Made by a program: the position numbers and the translations under genes
Shown: positions 48,364 through 57,371 of the stretch, in pieces
Numbering within the stretch: position 1 is the stretch's first letter
Layout of the letters: each line of letters starts with the position of its first letter
The notes under the pieces: model-generated
What the model was told of the DNA's origin: nothing
Seen by the model: only the letters and a program-made list of their open reading frames with translations
Database searches by the model: none
From: CAVQCJ01 sp963849365
GTDB taxonomy: Bacteria > Actinomycetota > Actinomycetes > Prado026
Assembly: GCA_963849365.1 (NCBI GenBank)
Contig: CAWKHA010000004.1
Location: forward strand, 372,001 to 436,000
Direction: 5' to 3'
Length of the DNA stretch: 64,000 nt

Positions 48364-48705
48364 ATGTCGACGTCCCGGGTGGTCCACGCGGCCACGATCG
48401 CCCTCCCGCCGGCCCCGCTCGAGCCCGCGCAGGTCGTGTCCGGGGCGCCGGAGGTCGGCGCCCGCGACATCGTCGCCGACGGCCACCGGGTCGTGGGCGT
48501 CTGGGAGCACGGGCCGGGGGTGTCCACCGACGTCGAGGTCGACGAGGTGTTCGTCGTCCTGTCGGGCCGGGCGACGGTCCAGGTCCACGACGGCCCGCTG
48601 CTGGAGCTGGGGCCGGGCGACGTGGGCGTGCTGACAGCCGGTGACCGGACCACCTGGACCGTGCACGAGACGCTGCGGAAGGTCTACCTCCTCCGGCCTG
48701 GCTGA
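48364..48705 (+). CDS. Cupin-domain protein (DUF861-type)
   Basis: A 113-residue cupin resembling the (S)-ureidoglycine aminohydrolase/DUF861 group: VVGVWEHGPGVSTDVEVDEVFVVLSGRATVQVHDG, then LGPGDVGVLTAGDRTTWTVHETLRKVYLL. The final motif WTVHETLRK is typical. Metal binding is plausible but the substrate is unknown. Start ATG 48364. Confidence 0.82.
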   Translation: MSTSRVVHAATIALPPAPLEPAQVVSGAPEVGARDIVADGHRVVGVWEHGPGVSTDVEVDEVFVVLSGRATVQVHDGPLLELGPGDVGVLTAGDRTTWTVHETLRKVYLLRPG

Positions 48706-48997
48706 CTCCGCCGGGTTTGAGACCGGCGCCGCCCGGGGCAGGGTCGGCGAGGACGTCGAGGACGTCTTCACGAGCTGACCGGCAGTTCCGGACCCGGTCC
48801 GGCGCCTTCGCGGCGTCGGGCCGAGCCGCCCGCGGTACCCGGGACGTGGTCCGCGGGCGGCACCGACCGGTTCCGGCGCTCGGCGGACGCCGGGCCGGGA
48901 CGTGAGGGTGGGGTGCTCTCCCGGGGGGCACCTCATCCGCGGTCCAGGATGCGGACTCCCCCTCGCCTCCCGGTAACCGCTCTGCGAGACTTCCCGC
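48706..48997. other. 292-base intergenic region without recognised gene
   Basis: GC-rich sequence after the cupin gene. It contains a weak inverted repeat (GGTGCTC...GGGGGGCACC near 48913-48931) that could end cupin transcription. No ORF with coding character is apparent until the leader peptide at 48998. The promoter of the sulfite reductase operon presumably lies here. Confidence 0.5.
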
Positions 48998-49090
48998 ATG
49001 CCGGTCACGCCGCTCCTGGTCTCGCGTCGTCACGTGGACCTCATGCGCGTGTGCCGTATGGCGTGCCGCCCTTGTCGCTCGGCTCTCTGA
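48998..49090 (+). CDS. Putative leader peptide with Cys codons, upstream of sulfite reductase
   Basis: A 30-codon frame: ATG at 48998, then residues including LLVSRRHVDL, and from the internal ATG 49043 MRVCRMACRPCRSAL, stop at 49088-49090. It has the LVSRRHVDLxR motif of actinobacterial 'putative leader peptides' found before sulfur-assimilation genes, and three Cys codons in eight positions near its end. Ribosome stalling at low cysteine would explain a role in attenuation. The reading frame and composition are seen; the function is inferred. Confidence 0.7.
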   Translation: MPVTPLLVSRRHVDLMRVCRMACRPCRSAL

Positions 49091-49108
49091 CCGCCGCCCC
49101 TCAGCCGA

Positions 49109-49147
49109 CCGGGCGCGCGCGAGTGCCCGGGACCGGCCCCCCGGCCG
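49109..49147 (+). promoter_or_regulatory. Two hairpins between leader peptide and sulfite reductase
   Basis: CCGGGC (49109-49114) pairs with GCCCGG (49125-49130), and CGGCC (49134-49138) pairs with GGCCG (49143-49147). The pair lies 18 bases beyond the leader stop and 49 bases before the reductase start, the position expected of an attenuator or anti-attenuator. The structure is visible; the function is inferred. Confidence 0.45.
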
Positions 49148-49195
49148 TTCGACCGCCGCACCCGTGCGTCCGAAGCACCGACAAGGACGCAACCG

Positions 49196-50920
49196 ATGAC
49201 TACGCAAGCCGCTCCGGCGGCCACCGGACCCCAGCCCGCAGCGGTGCCCGCGCGCCGCGGGGCGGGTCGCCCCGGCCGCGCACGCGGCGAGGGGCAGTGG
49301 GCGCTCGGCTTCCACGAGCCCCTCAACCCCAATGAGCGGACGAAGAAGGACGACGACGGGCTGAACGTCCGGGCCCGCATCGAGAACGTCTACAGCCATC
49401 GCGGCTTCGCCTCGATCGACCCCAGCGACCTGCGCGGCCGGTTCCGCTGGTGGGGCCTGTACACGCAACGGGCCGAGGGCATCGACGGCGGCCGCACCGC
49501 CACCATCGAGCCCGAGGAGCTGGACGCCCCGTTCTTCATGCTGCGAGTGCGCGTCGACGGCGGCCGGCTCACCCTCCCCCAGCTGCGCGCCGTGGCCGAG
49601 GTGTCGACCACGTACGGCCGCGACACCGCCGACGTCACCGACCGGCAGAACGTGCAGCTGCACTGGATCCGGGTCGAGGACGTCCCGGCGATCTGGGAGC
49701 GGCTGGAGACGGTCGGCCTGACCACGGCCGAGGCGTGCGGTGACACGCCGCGGGTGATCCTCGGGTCACCCGTCGCCGGCGTCGACCCGGACGAGATCGT
49801 GGACGGCACTGCGGCGATCGAGGAGATCCACCGGCGGTACGTCGGCGACCCGCAGTTCTCCAACCTGCCGCGCAAGTTCAAGACGGCGATCAGCGGCTCG
49901 CCGCACCAGGACGTCGCGCACGAGGTCAACGACCTGTCCTTCGTCGGTGTGCGGCATCCCGAGCACGGCCCGGGCTTCGACGTCTGGGTCGGTGGCGGCC
50001 TGTCCACCAACCCCCACCTGGCGCAGCGGCTGGGGGCCTTCGTGTCGCTGGACGAGGTGCCCGAGGTGTGGGCCGGAGTCGTCGGCATCTTCCGCGACTA
50101 CGGCTACCGCCGCCTGCGCACGAAGGCGCGGCTGAAGTTCCTGGTGGCCGACTGGGGGATCGAGCGCTTCCGGAAGGTCCTGGAGACCGAGTACCTGAAG
50201 CGCCCGCTGCGGGACGGTCCGCCGCCGGCCGACCCGCCGCGCGGGCGCCGCGACCACCTGGGCGTCCACCCGCAGCGCGACGGACGGTTCAGCGTCGGGG
50301 CCAAGCCGACCGTCGGCCGCCTGTCCGGCACGGTGCTGACCGCTGTCGCCGACGCGATCGAAGAGGCCGGCGCCGACGAGCTCCGGCTGACCGTCGAGCA
50401 GAGCCTGCTGGTGACCGGGGTCCCGGCCGGGTCCGTGGACCGGCTGGTCGAGCGGCTGCGCTCGGTCGGCCTCGACCCGGAGCCGTCGACGTTCCGGCGC
50501 GGGGCGATGGCCTGCACCGGGCTGGAGTACTGCAAGCTCGCGATCACCGAGACGAAGAGCACGGCCGGCCGGCTGGTCGCCGAGCTCGAGGACCGGCTGC
50601 CGACGTTCGACGCGCCGCTGACCATCAACGTGAACGGCTGCCCGAACTCGTGCGCGCGCATCCAGGTCGCCGACATCGGGCTCAAGGGTGTGCTGATGCC
50701 CGGGGCGGACGGCGGCGACGTCGAGGGCTTCCAGGTGCACCTGGGCGGTCGGCTCGGCCAGGAGGCCGGGTTCGGCCGCACGGTGCGCGGCCTGCGCGTC
50801 CAGGCCGCCGACCTGCCCGACTACGTCGAGCGGATGGTGCGCCGGTTCGAAGCGGAGTCCGGCGACGACGAGACCTTCGCCCAGTGGGCCGTGCGCGTCC
50901 CCGAGGAGGCCCTGCGATGA
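49196..50920 (+). CDS. Ferredoxin-dependent sulfite (nitrite) reductase
   Basis: A 574-residue sirohaem [4Fe-4S] reductase. Cluster cysteines lie in ACTGLEYCKLA (about 435-442) and NVNGCPNSCARIQ (about 481-486). VTDRQNVQLHWI and GDTPRVILGSPVAG bind sirohaem. RWWGLYTQR and AEACGD place a Tyr and Cys near those of mycobacterial NirA/SirA-type sulfite reductases. Because cysH and a CbiX chelatase overlap directly downstream, sulfite is the likely substrate. Gene symbol left open (sir/nirA naming varies). Confidence 0.93.
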   Translation: MTTQAAPAATGPQPAAVPARRGAGRPGRARGEGQWALGFHEPLNPNERTKKDDDGLNVRARIENVYSHRGFASIDPSDLRGRFRWWGLYTQRAEGIDGGRTATIEPEELDAPFFMLRVRVDGGRLTLPQLRAVAEVSTTYGRDTADVTDRQNVQLHWIRVEDVPAIWERLETVGLTTAEACGDTPRVILGSPVAGVDPDEIVDGTAAIEEIHRRYVGDPQFSNLPRKFKTAISGSPHQDVAHEVNDLSFVGVRHPEHGPGFDVWVGGGLSTNPHLAQRLGAFVSLDEVPEVWAGVVGIFRDYGYRRLRTKARLKFLVADWGIERFRKVLETEYLKRPLRDGPPPADPPRGRRDHLGVHPQRDGRFSVGAKPTVGRLSGTVLTAVADAIEEAGADELRLTVEQSLLVTGVPAGSVDRLVERLRSVGLDPEPSTFRRGAMACTGLEYCKLAITETKSTAGRLVAELEDRLPTFDAPLTINVNGCPNSCARIQVADIGLKGVLMPGADGGDVEGFQVHLGGRLGQEAGFGRTVRGLRVQAADLPDYVERMVRRFEAESGDDETFAQWAVRVPEEALR

Positions 50921-51627
50921 GCGGTGCGAGCGCCGTCTACGCGACGGCCGCGACCCGGGAGCTGGCCGAAGCGGCCGACCGCGCGTTCGCCGACGCGCAC
51001 CCGCTCGAGGTGCTCGCCTGGGCGGCGCGGACGTTCGGCTCCCGGCTGGCGGTCGCGTCGTCGATGGCCGACGAGGTCGTCGCCGACCTGACCGCGACCG
51101 TCGCTCCCGGCGTGGACGTGCTGTTCCTGGACACCGGCTACCACTTCGCCGAGACCCTGCAGTTCCGCCGCGACGTGGCCGCCCGGCTGGACGTGACGAT
51201 CGTCGACGTCACTCCCGAGCAGACCGTCGCCGAGCAGGACGCGCTCTACGGGCCCAGGCTGCACGCCCGCGACCCGGACGCCTGCTGCACGGTCCGGAAG
51301 GTCTTCCCGCTGAACGCGGCGCTGGAGCCGTACGACGCGTGGGTGAGCGGCGTGCGGCGAGCCGAGTCGGCCTCCCGCGCGACGACACCGGTCGTCGGCT
51401 GGGACGGGTCCAGAGGGATGATCAAGATCAACCCGATCGCGACCTGGAGCCACGAGCAGCTGGCGGCGTACGTCGCCCAGAACGGGCTGCGGCACAACCC
51501 GTTGCGCGAGCTGGGCTTCGCCAGCATCGGCTGCGCCCCGTGCACCCGGCCGGTGGCTCCCGGCGAGGACCCGCGGGCCGGCCGGTGGGCGGGTTTCGCC
51601 AAGACCGAGTGCGGCCTGCACCGGTGA
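50917..51627 (+). CDS. cysH: Phosphoadenylyl/adenylyl-sulfate reductase
   Basis: A 236-residue reductase of the PAPS/APS type. Substrate-binding FLDTGYHFAETL (about 67) and the paired cysteines DACCTVRK (about 123) and GCAPCTRP (about 205) that bind [4Fe-4S], with the catalytic Cys in KTECGLHR at the C-terminus; the extra cysteines indicate an APS reductase type. ATGA overlap with the sulfite reductase and GTGA overlap with the next gene. Confidence 0.94.
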   Translation: MSGASAVYATAATRELAEAADRAFADAHPLEVLAWAARTFGSRLAVASSMADEVVADLTATVAPGVDVLFLDTGYHFAETLQFRRDVAARLDVTIVDVTPEQTVAEQDALYGPRLHARDPDACCTVRKVFPLNAALEPYDAWVSGVRRAESASRATTPVVGWDGSRGMIKINPIATWSHEQLAAYVAQNGLRHNPLRELGFASIGCAPCTRPVAPGEDPRAGRWAGFAKTECGLHR

Positions 51628-52412
51628 GCCGGCCACCCGCCCGTCCGTCGAGCCGGCGTCCGTCCGGCCCGTCCAGGGCGACCGCGCACCCGGGCGCCCT
51701 CGTGCTCGCGGCGCACGGCAGCCCGCACGGCGCGCACGCGCCCGCGGTCCTCGCGCTGAGCCGCGCGGTCGCCGCCTCGGCCGGGCCGGGTGCGTACGTC
51801 GGGGTCGGTTGGCTGGGGTTCTCCGAACCCTCGCTCGGCGACGCCGTCCGGGCCGCCGCGGAGCGCTGCGACAGCGCGGTCGCCGTGGTACCCCTGCTGC
51901 TGACCGACGGGTTCCACGCGCAGGTCGACGTGCCCGCGGCGCTGCGCGGCAACCCGCGCGCACGGCAGCACCCGGTGCTGGGTCCGGATCCGCTGCTGGC
52001 CGACGCGGTCGTGCGGCGGCTGCGCGAGGCCGGGGCGGGGCCCGGCGACCTGGTCGTGCTCGCGGGTGCCGGGTCGGGCGACCCGGCCGCGCGCGAGCAG
52101 TGCCGGGAGGTCGCCGCCATGGTCGGCGATCGCCTCGGCGCGCCGGTGCGGACGGCGTTCGCGAGCGGGTCCGGGCCGCGGGTCGGCGGCATCGTGGCCG
52201 CGGCGCGGCGGTCGCCCCGGTCCGCGCCCGGGGCGCGCGCGTTCGTGGCCACGTACCTGCTGGGGCCGGGGGCCCTGGCCGGGCGGATCGCCGCGGAGGC
52301 CGCCGCGGCGGGGGCCACGGCGACGTTGCCGCTGGGGACTGCCCCCGAGATCGTCGAGCTGGTCCGCGCGCGCTGGCTCGGCCCGGCGCTGGCGGCCGTG
52401 CGGGTGGCCTGA
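51624..52412 (+). CDS. Sirohydrochlorin chelatase (CbiX/SirB-like)
   Basis: A 262-residue protein with a basic N-terminus, then ALVLAAHGSPHGAHAPAV (metal-binding His, about 30-45), PLLLTDGFHAQVDVPAAL (second His), and a second related half (VVLAGAGSGDPAAREQC, VATYLLGPGALAGR). Family members insert Fe or Co into sirohydrochlorin. In this operon it most likely supplies sirohaem for the sulfite reductase. Starts GTG 51624 within cysH's stop. Confidence 0.88.
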   Translation: MSRPPARPSSRRPSGPSRATAHPGALVLAAHGSPHGAHAPAVLALSRAVAASAGPGAYVGVGWLGFSEPSLGDAVRAAAERCDSAVAVVPLLLTDGFHAQVDVPAALRGNPRARQHPVLGPDPLLADAVVRRLREAGAGPGDLVVLAGAGSGDPAAREQCREVAAMVGDRLGAPVRTAFASGSGPRVGGIVAAARRSPRSAPGARAFVATYLLGPGALAGRIAAEAAAAGATATLPLGTAPEIVELVRARWLGPALAAVRVA

Positions 52413-52568
52413 CCGGGCGTACGGTCGCGGGCCGCGTCCTTGCTGCACCGGCTGGAGTCGGTCCGGCGATCCCGTTCGTGAGAAGGTGTCGGGGCACCCA
52501 GGCACCCACGGACGCGCTCCAACCGCGGCGGAGGAGGGTTCGCCTCGGCCGGAAGGGGACGTCCCACG

Positions 52569-53591
52569 TTGAACGGAAACTCGGTCTACCGCCTGTCGAA
52601 CACGGCCGTCCTGGCGGTGTCGGCCGTCGAGGCCGCGCAGGTCGTGACGTCGGACTCGTTCGACGAACGCCTCTCCGGGACGCTGAGCAGGCTCGGCCTG
52701 CGGCCGGGGCTCCTGCAGGGCCTCGCCGGGATCCACGAGCGGCGCTGGTTCCCCGAGGACACCACCTTCGTCGACGCCGCCGCGACCGCGGGCGCGAAGG
52801 CCCTCGCCGAGGCGGGCATCGACCCCGACCGCGTCGGCCTGATGATCAACAGCTCGGTGTCGCGGATCTACCTCGAGCCGTCGTCGGCGGTGGCCATCCA
52901 CCACCAGCTCGGGCTGCCGACCTCGTGCATGAACTTCGACCTCGCCAACGCCTGTCTGGGCTTCGTCAACGCCATGCAGGTGGCGGCGACGATGATCGAC
53001 GCCGGCCAGATCGAGTACGCGCTGATCGTCGACGGCGAGGACGCGCGCTATACGCAGGAGCGGACGCTGCGCCGGCTGGAGCAGGACTCGACCACGGTGA
53101 CGGACCTGTTCCGCGAGTTCGCCACCCTGACGCTCGGGTCCGGCGCGGCCGGGATGGTCCTGGGCCCGGCCGACCGGCACCCCGGGGCGCACCGGCTGCT
53201 CGGCGGCGTCGCCCGTTCCGCCACCCAGCACCACGAGCTCTGCGTCGGCAACCTCGAGCACATGGACACCGACACCAAGGGCCTGATGGACGCCGGGCTC
53301 GACCTCGCCGAGGCCGCCTGGTCGCAGGCCCGGGACGTGTACGACTGGGGCGCGATGGACTGCTACGTCATCCACCAGGTGTCGTCGGTGCACACCAGCT
53401 CGCTGTGCGCGCGCCTGGGCATCGACCCGGCACGCGTGCCGCTGACCTTCCCGCTGCTCGGCAACGTGGGACCCGCGTCGGTGCCGATCACCCTGGCGCG
53501 CCAGGCCGAGTCGCTGGTCTCCGGCGACCGGGTCCTGTGCATGGGCATCGGCTCCGGCCTGAACACCTCGTTCACCGAGATCCGCTGGTGA
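52569..53591 (+). CDS. oleA: Olefin biosynthesis thiolase-like condensing enzyme OleA
   Basis: A 340-residue KAS III-like protein. Catalytic Cys129 is in DLANACLGFVN, the His in CYVIHQVSSVH (about 265) and Asn in PLLGNVGPAS (about 298). OleA joins two fatty acyl-CoAs head-to-head into a 2-alkyl-3-keto acid. Start appears to be TTG 52569 with GGAAGGGGA 8-10 bases upstream. The 156 bases before it have no recognisable operator. Followed 10 bases later by oleBC and then oleD. Confidence 0.94.
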   Translation: MNGNSVYRLSNTAVLAVSAVEAAQVVTSDSFDERLSGTLSRLGLRPGLLQGLAGIHERRWFPEDTTFVDAAATAGAKALAEAGIDPDRVGLMINSSVSRIYLEPSSAVAIHHQLGLPTSCMNFDLANACLGFVNAMQVAATMIDAGQIEYALIVDGEDARYTQERTLRRLEQDSTTVTDLFREFATLTLGSGAAGMVLGPADRHPGAHRLLGGVARSATQHHELCVGNLEHMDTDTKGLMDAGLDLAEAAWSQARDVYDWGAMDCYVIHQVSSVHTSSLCARLGIDPARVPLTFPLLGNVGPASVPITLARQAESLVSGDRVLCMGIGSGLNTSFTEIRW

Positions 53592-53601
53592 GCCCGGGCA
53601 G

Positions 53602-56316
53602 ATGAGGAGCCCGGCGGTGCACCCCGCCCCCGCGGCGCTGCCACCGGCCGGCCTGCCCGGCCTGGACCCGTCCTGGTCCCGGATCGTCGAGGCGGTCGCT
53701 GCCGACGGCCGGCTGCGGCGCTTCCACGTGCTCGACTCCTGGGCCGCGCGCGCGGACAGCGCCGAGCCGCTCGGGACGGTCCTGGCGGTGCACGGGAACC
53801 CGACCTGGTCGTACCTGTGGCGCGACCTGCTCGCCGCGGCGCCGCCGGGCTGGCGCGTCGTGGCGGTCGACCACCTGGGGATGGGCTGCTCCGAGCGGGT
53901 CGACTCCGTGCAGCGGCTCGCCGACCGCGTGCACGACCTGGGTGCGGTGTCGCAGGAGCTGGGGATCGACGGGCCGGTGGTCACCGTCGCGCACGACTGG
54001 GGCGGGCCGATCTCGCTCGGCTGGGCGCTGGCGCACCGCGAGCAGCTGGCCGGCGTCGTGCTGACGAACACGGCGGTCAGCCAGCCGGCCGGTTCCCCGG
54101 TGCCGGTGCTGATCGCCCTCGCCCGTACGCCCGGCCTCCTGCGCACGCTGTGCGTCGCGACGCCCGCCTTCCTGGACGGCACGCTGCGCCTGGCCCACCC
54201 GGCACTGCGACCGGAGGTGCGGGCGGCGTACCGCGCGCCGTACCGCGGTCCCGGCCGGCGTCGCGCCATCGGCGACTTCGTGGCGGACATCCCGCTGTCC
54301 GCCGACCACCCGACGACGGCCACCCTCGCGGCGATCGCCGCCCGCCTGCCCGACCTGGCCGACGTCCCCGTCCTGCTGCTGTGGGGGCCGCGCGACCCGG
54401 TGTTCGCCGAGCGCTACCTGCGCGACCTGACCGAGCGGCTGCCGCACGCACAGGTGCACCGGTTCGAGGGGGCTGGGCACCTGCTCGCCGAGGACGCGGA
54501 CGTCGCCGGCACCGTCTGCGCCTGGCTCGCGACGCTGCCGTCTGCTCCGGCCCGCGCACCGGCCCCTGCGCCCGCCCCCGCGCCCGCCGTTGATCATGAG
54601 AAATGTGTCCCTGGGATCGCTCCCAGGGGACACATCTCTCATGATCACGCGCGCGGGCGGCCGCTGTGGGCGGCGCTCGTCGACCGTGGCGGCGACGACT
54701 CCGCGGCGGTGCTGGAGATGTCCGGGGGACGACGGACCGTGTCGTGGCGCCGGCTGGAGACGGCCAGCCGCGAGCTCGCGGCCGGGCTCGCGGCCAGCGG
54801 GATCCACGCCGGGGACCGCGTGGCCCTGCTCGTACCGCCGGGGCCCGACCTCGTCGCTGCGCTCTACGGCTGCTGGCGGGCGGGGGCCGTCGTGGTCGTC
54901 GCCGACGCGGGGTTGGGCCTGCGCGGGCTGTCCCGGGCCGTGGCAGGGGCGGCGCCGAAGATGGTGGTGGGCGTCCCGCGTGCGCTGGCCGCGGCCCGGG
55001 TGCTCGGCTGGCCCGGACGACGCGTGCTCGCCGGCCCGGCGTCGCCCGCCGCCCGTCGCGGCGTGGGTGCTGCGATGACCCTCGCCGAGCTGCGTGAGGC
55101 CGGCCGCGAGCTGTCCGCACCGCAGCCGCCCGGCCCGGACGCCGAGGCGGCCGTGCTGTTCACGTCCGGGGCCACGGGCCCGGCCAAGGGCGTGGTCTAC
55201 ACGCACCGCCAGCTGCAGGCCCAGCGCGACCTGGTCGCCGCGACGTACGGCGTGGGCGAGCACGACCGGCTGGTCGCGGCGTTCGCACCCTTCGCGCTGT
55301 ACGGCCCCGCGCTCGGGATCGCCTCGGCCGTCCCGGACATGGACGTGACCTCGCCCGGGACGCTGACCGCGGCCGCGCTGGCCGACGCGGTCCGGGCCGT
55401 CGACGCCACGCTGGTGTTCGGGTCCCCGGCGGCGCTCGCGCACGTCGTCGCCACGGCCGGCGGGCTGACGCCTGCGCACCGCGACGCGCTCGGCGGCGTG
55501 CGGCTGCTGCTGTCGGCCGGGGCGCCGGTGCCACCGGCACTGCTGGAGCAGGTCGCGGCCCTCACCCCGAAGGCGAGCCTGCACACGCCGTACGGGATGA
55601 CCGAGGTCCTGCCCGTCACCGATGTCTCGCTCGACGGTCTGCGCGAGGCGCGCGCCGAGGTCGGCGGCGCCGGCAACGGCGTCTGCGTCGGCCGCCCGCT
55701 GTCCGGGGTGCGCGTCGAGGTGCTGCCGCTGGACGAGCTCGGCCGGCCCGATCCGCAGGCCCGGCCCGCCACCGCGGCCCCGGGCGTCACCGGTGAGGTC
55801 GTGGTGCACGCCGCCCACGTCAAGGCGCGGTACGACGCGCTGTGGGCGACGCAGCGGGCCGGTGTCACCGCCGACGGCGGGCACCGCACCGCAGATGTCG
55901 GCCACCTGGACGCCGCCGGCCGGCTGTGGGTCGAGGGCCGGCTGGCGCACGTGGTCAGCACGCCGGCCGGGCCGTTGACGCCGGTCGGCGTGGAGCAGCT
56001 CGTCGAGGAGCTGCCACAGGTCGCCCGGGCCGCCGTGGTCGGTGTCGGTCCGGCCGGCACCCAGGCCACCGTCGTGGTCGTGGAGCCGGCGCCGGACGGC
56101 GTGGCGCGGGCCGGCGCGGTCCGCCCGGGCCTGGCACCGCCGGCTCTGGCGGCGGCGACCCGCGCGGCGGCGGCCGGGCTGACCCGGCACGTCGCGGCCG
56201 TCCTGGTCGTCCCCGCGCTGCCGGTGGACATCCGGCACAACTCCAAGATCGACCGGACCAGGCTCGCCCGGTGGGCCGCGCAGGTGCTGGCCGGGGGTCG
56301 GGCCGGCCGGCCGTGA
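53602..56316 (+). CDS. oleBC: OleBC fusion: beta-lactone decarboxylase + beta-lactone synthetase
   Basis: A 904-residue fusion. OleB part (about 10-313): haloalkane-dehalogenase-like hydrolase with nucleophile Asp132 in VAHDWGGPISLG and GAGHLLAED near its end; it decarboxylates beta-lactones to olefins. An Ala/Pro linker (314-330) follows, then residues about 330-349 encoded by a 57-base palindrome. OleC part (350-904): acyl-adenylating ANL-fold enzyme with P-loop FTSGATGPAKG (about 520) and TPYGMTEVLPVTD. Fused OleBC is known in actinobacteria; the palindrome at the junction is not something I know of. Confidence 0.95.
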   Translation: MRSPAVHPAPAALPPAGLPGLDPSWSRIVEAVAADGRLRRFHVLDSWAARADSAEPLGTVLAVHGNPTWSYLWRDLLAAAPPGWRVVAVDHLGMGCSERVDSVQRLADRVHDLGAVSQELGIDGPVVTVAHDWGGPISLGWALAHREQLAGVVLTNTAVSQPAGSPVPVLIALARTPGLLRTLCVATPAFLDGTLRLAHPALRPEVRAAYRAPYRGPGRRRAIGDFVADIPLSADHPTTATLAAIAARLPDLADVPVLLLWGPRDPVFAERYLRDLTERLPHAQVHRFEGAGHLLAEDADVAGTVCAWLATLPSAPARAPAPAPAPAPAVDHEKCVPGIAPRGHISHDHARGRPLWAALVDRGGDDSAAVLEMSGGRRTVSWRRLETASRELAAGLAASGIHAGDRVALLVPPGPDLVAALYGCWRAGAVVVVADAGLGLRGLSRAVAGAAPKMVVGVPRALAAARVLGWPGRRVLAGPASPAARRGVGAAMTLAELREAGRELSAPQPPGPDAEAAVLFTSGATGPAKGVVYTHRQLQAQRDLVAATYGVGEHDRLVAAFAPFALYGPALGIASAVPDMDVTSPGTLTAAALADAVRAVDATLVFGSPAALAHVVATAGGLTPAHRDALGGVRLLLSAGAPVPPALLEQVAALTPKASLHTPYGMTEVLPVTDVSLDGLREARAEVGGAGNGVCVGRPLSGVRVEVLPLDELGRPDPQARPATAAPGVTGEVVVHAAHVKARYDALWATQRAGVTADGGHRTADVGHLDAAGRLWVEGRLAHVVSTPAGPLTPVGVEQLVEELPQVARAAVVGVGPAGTQATVVVVEPAPDGVARAGAVRPGLAPPALAAATRAAAAGLTRHVAAVLVVPALPVDIRHNSKIDRTRLARWAAQVLAGGRAGRP
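54591..54647 (+). repeat. Long palindrome, family B, in frame inside oleBC
   Basis: Arms TGATCATGAGAAATGTGTCC...(54591-54616) and its near complement (54621-54647) form about a 26-base-pair stem with one mismatch, one bulge and a 4-base loop. The outer arm matches the palindrome at 61989-62043 (GATCATGAGA, ATGTG). It is translated without a stop as roughly residues 330-349, right at the OleB/OleC boundary. Confidence 0.9.
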
Positions 56317-57371
56317 GGGTCCTGGTCACCGGGGCGAGCGGCCTGCTCGGCGGTGGCGTCGCGCTGGCGCTGGCCGGTCGCGGCGACGAGGTGGTCGTGA
56401 TGCAGCGCCGCCCGGCCGGGCTGGGGCTGCCCGAGCGGCTCGGCGACGTCGCCGATGCCGATGCCGTACGGGTGGCCGTCGACGGGGTCGACGCGGTCGT
56501 ACACCTGGCCGCCCGGGTGTCGGTGACGGGCGCCTGGGACCGGTTCGTGCGCAGCAACGTCACCGGTACGGCGAACGTCCTGGACGCGGCGCGGGCGGCT
56601 GGCGTCTCCCGCGTCGTGTACGTGTCGTCCCCGTCGGTGGCGCACTCGGGTGCCTCGCTCGTCGGTGCCGGCGCGGGTCCGGCCGACCCGGACCGGGCGC
56701 ACGGTCCGTACGCGCGGAGCAAGGCCGTGGCGGAGCGGCTCGCCCTGGCCGCTCCCGGCCCGGCCGTCGTCGCGATCCGGCCGCACCTGGTCTGGGGGCC
56801 CGGCGACACCCAGCTCGTGGGCCGGATCGTGGAGCGGGCCCGGTCCGGCCGGCTCGCGGTCGTCGGCAGCGGAGCGGCGCTGGTCGACACGACGTACGTG
56901 GACAACGCGGTCGCCGCCCTGGTCGCCGCGCTGGACCGCGCACCCGCACTGGCCGGGCAGGCGTTCGTGGTCTCCAACGGCGAGCCGCGTCCGATCGGGG
57001 AGCTGGTCGCCCGGATATGCGCCGCGGCCGGGCTGCCGGCGCCGATGCGGCACGTTCCCTACCCGGTGGCGCGTGCCGCGGGAGCCGTCCTCGAGGCGGC
57101 CTGGGCGCTGCTGCGGCGTGAGGACGACCCGCCGATGACACGGTTCCTGGCCGAGCAGCTCGCGACCGCGCACTGGTTCGACCTGCGCGCGACCCGCGCG
57201 GCGCTGGAGTGGGAACCGACCGTCACCCTCGACGAAGGCTTCGAACGGCTGGCCGCCGCGCTGACCGCCCGACCGGCGGGTCAGCGGGTGTCGGAAGCGC
57301 CGGAGCCGAGCGCGGCGCGGCCGGCTTCCAGCCGCGCGACCGGCACCCGGAACGGCGAGCAGGACACGTAG
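56313..57371 (+). CDS. oleD: Olefin biosynthesis 2-alkyl-3-ketoalkanoate reductase OleD
   Basis: A 352-residue extended short-chain dehydrogenase: Rossmann motif VTGASGLLGGGVALAL (about 4-19), VVHLAARVSVTG, active-site Ser/Tyr/Lys in YVSSPSVAHSG and GPYARSKAVAE (about 130-140). OleD reduces the keto acid made by OleA to the 2-alkyl-3-hydroxy acid used by OleC. GTGA overlap with oleBC. The last 91 bases overlap the 3' end of convergent ppdK, so the C-terminal 30 residues, which look unconserved, are antisense to ppdK. Confidence 0.93.
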   Translation: MRVLVTGASGLLGGGVALALAGRGDEVVVMQRRPAGLGLPERLGDVADADAVRVAVDGVDAVVHLAARVSVTGAWDRFVRSNVTGTANVLDAARAAGVSRVVYVSSPSVAHSGASLVGAGAGPADPDRAHGPYARSKAVAERLALAAPGPAVVAIRPHLVWGPGDTQLVGRIVERARSGRLAVVGSGAALVDTTYVDNAVAALVAALDRAPALAGQAFVVSNGEPRPIGELVARICAAAGLPAPMRHVPYPVARAAGAVLEAAWALLRREDDPPMTRFLAEQLATAHWFDLRATRAALEWEPTVTLDEGFERLAAALTARPAGQRVSEAPEPSAARPASSRATGTRNGEQDT

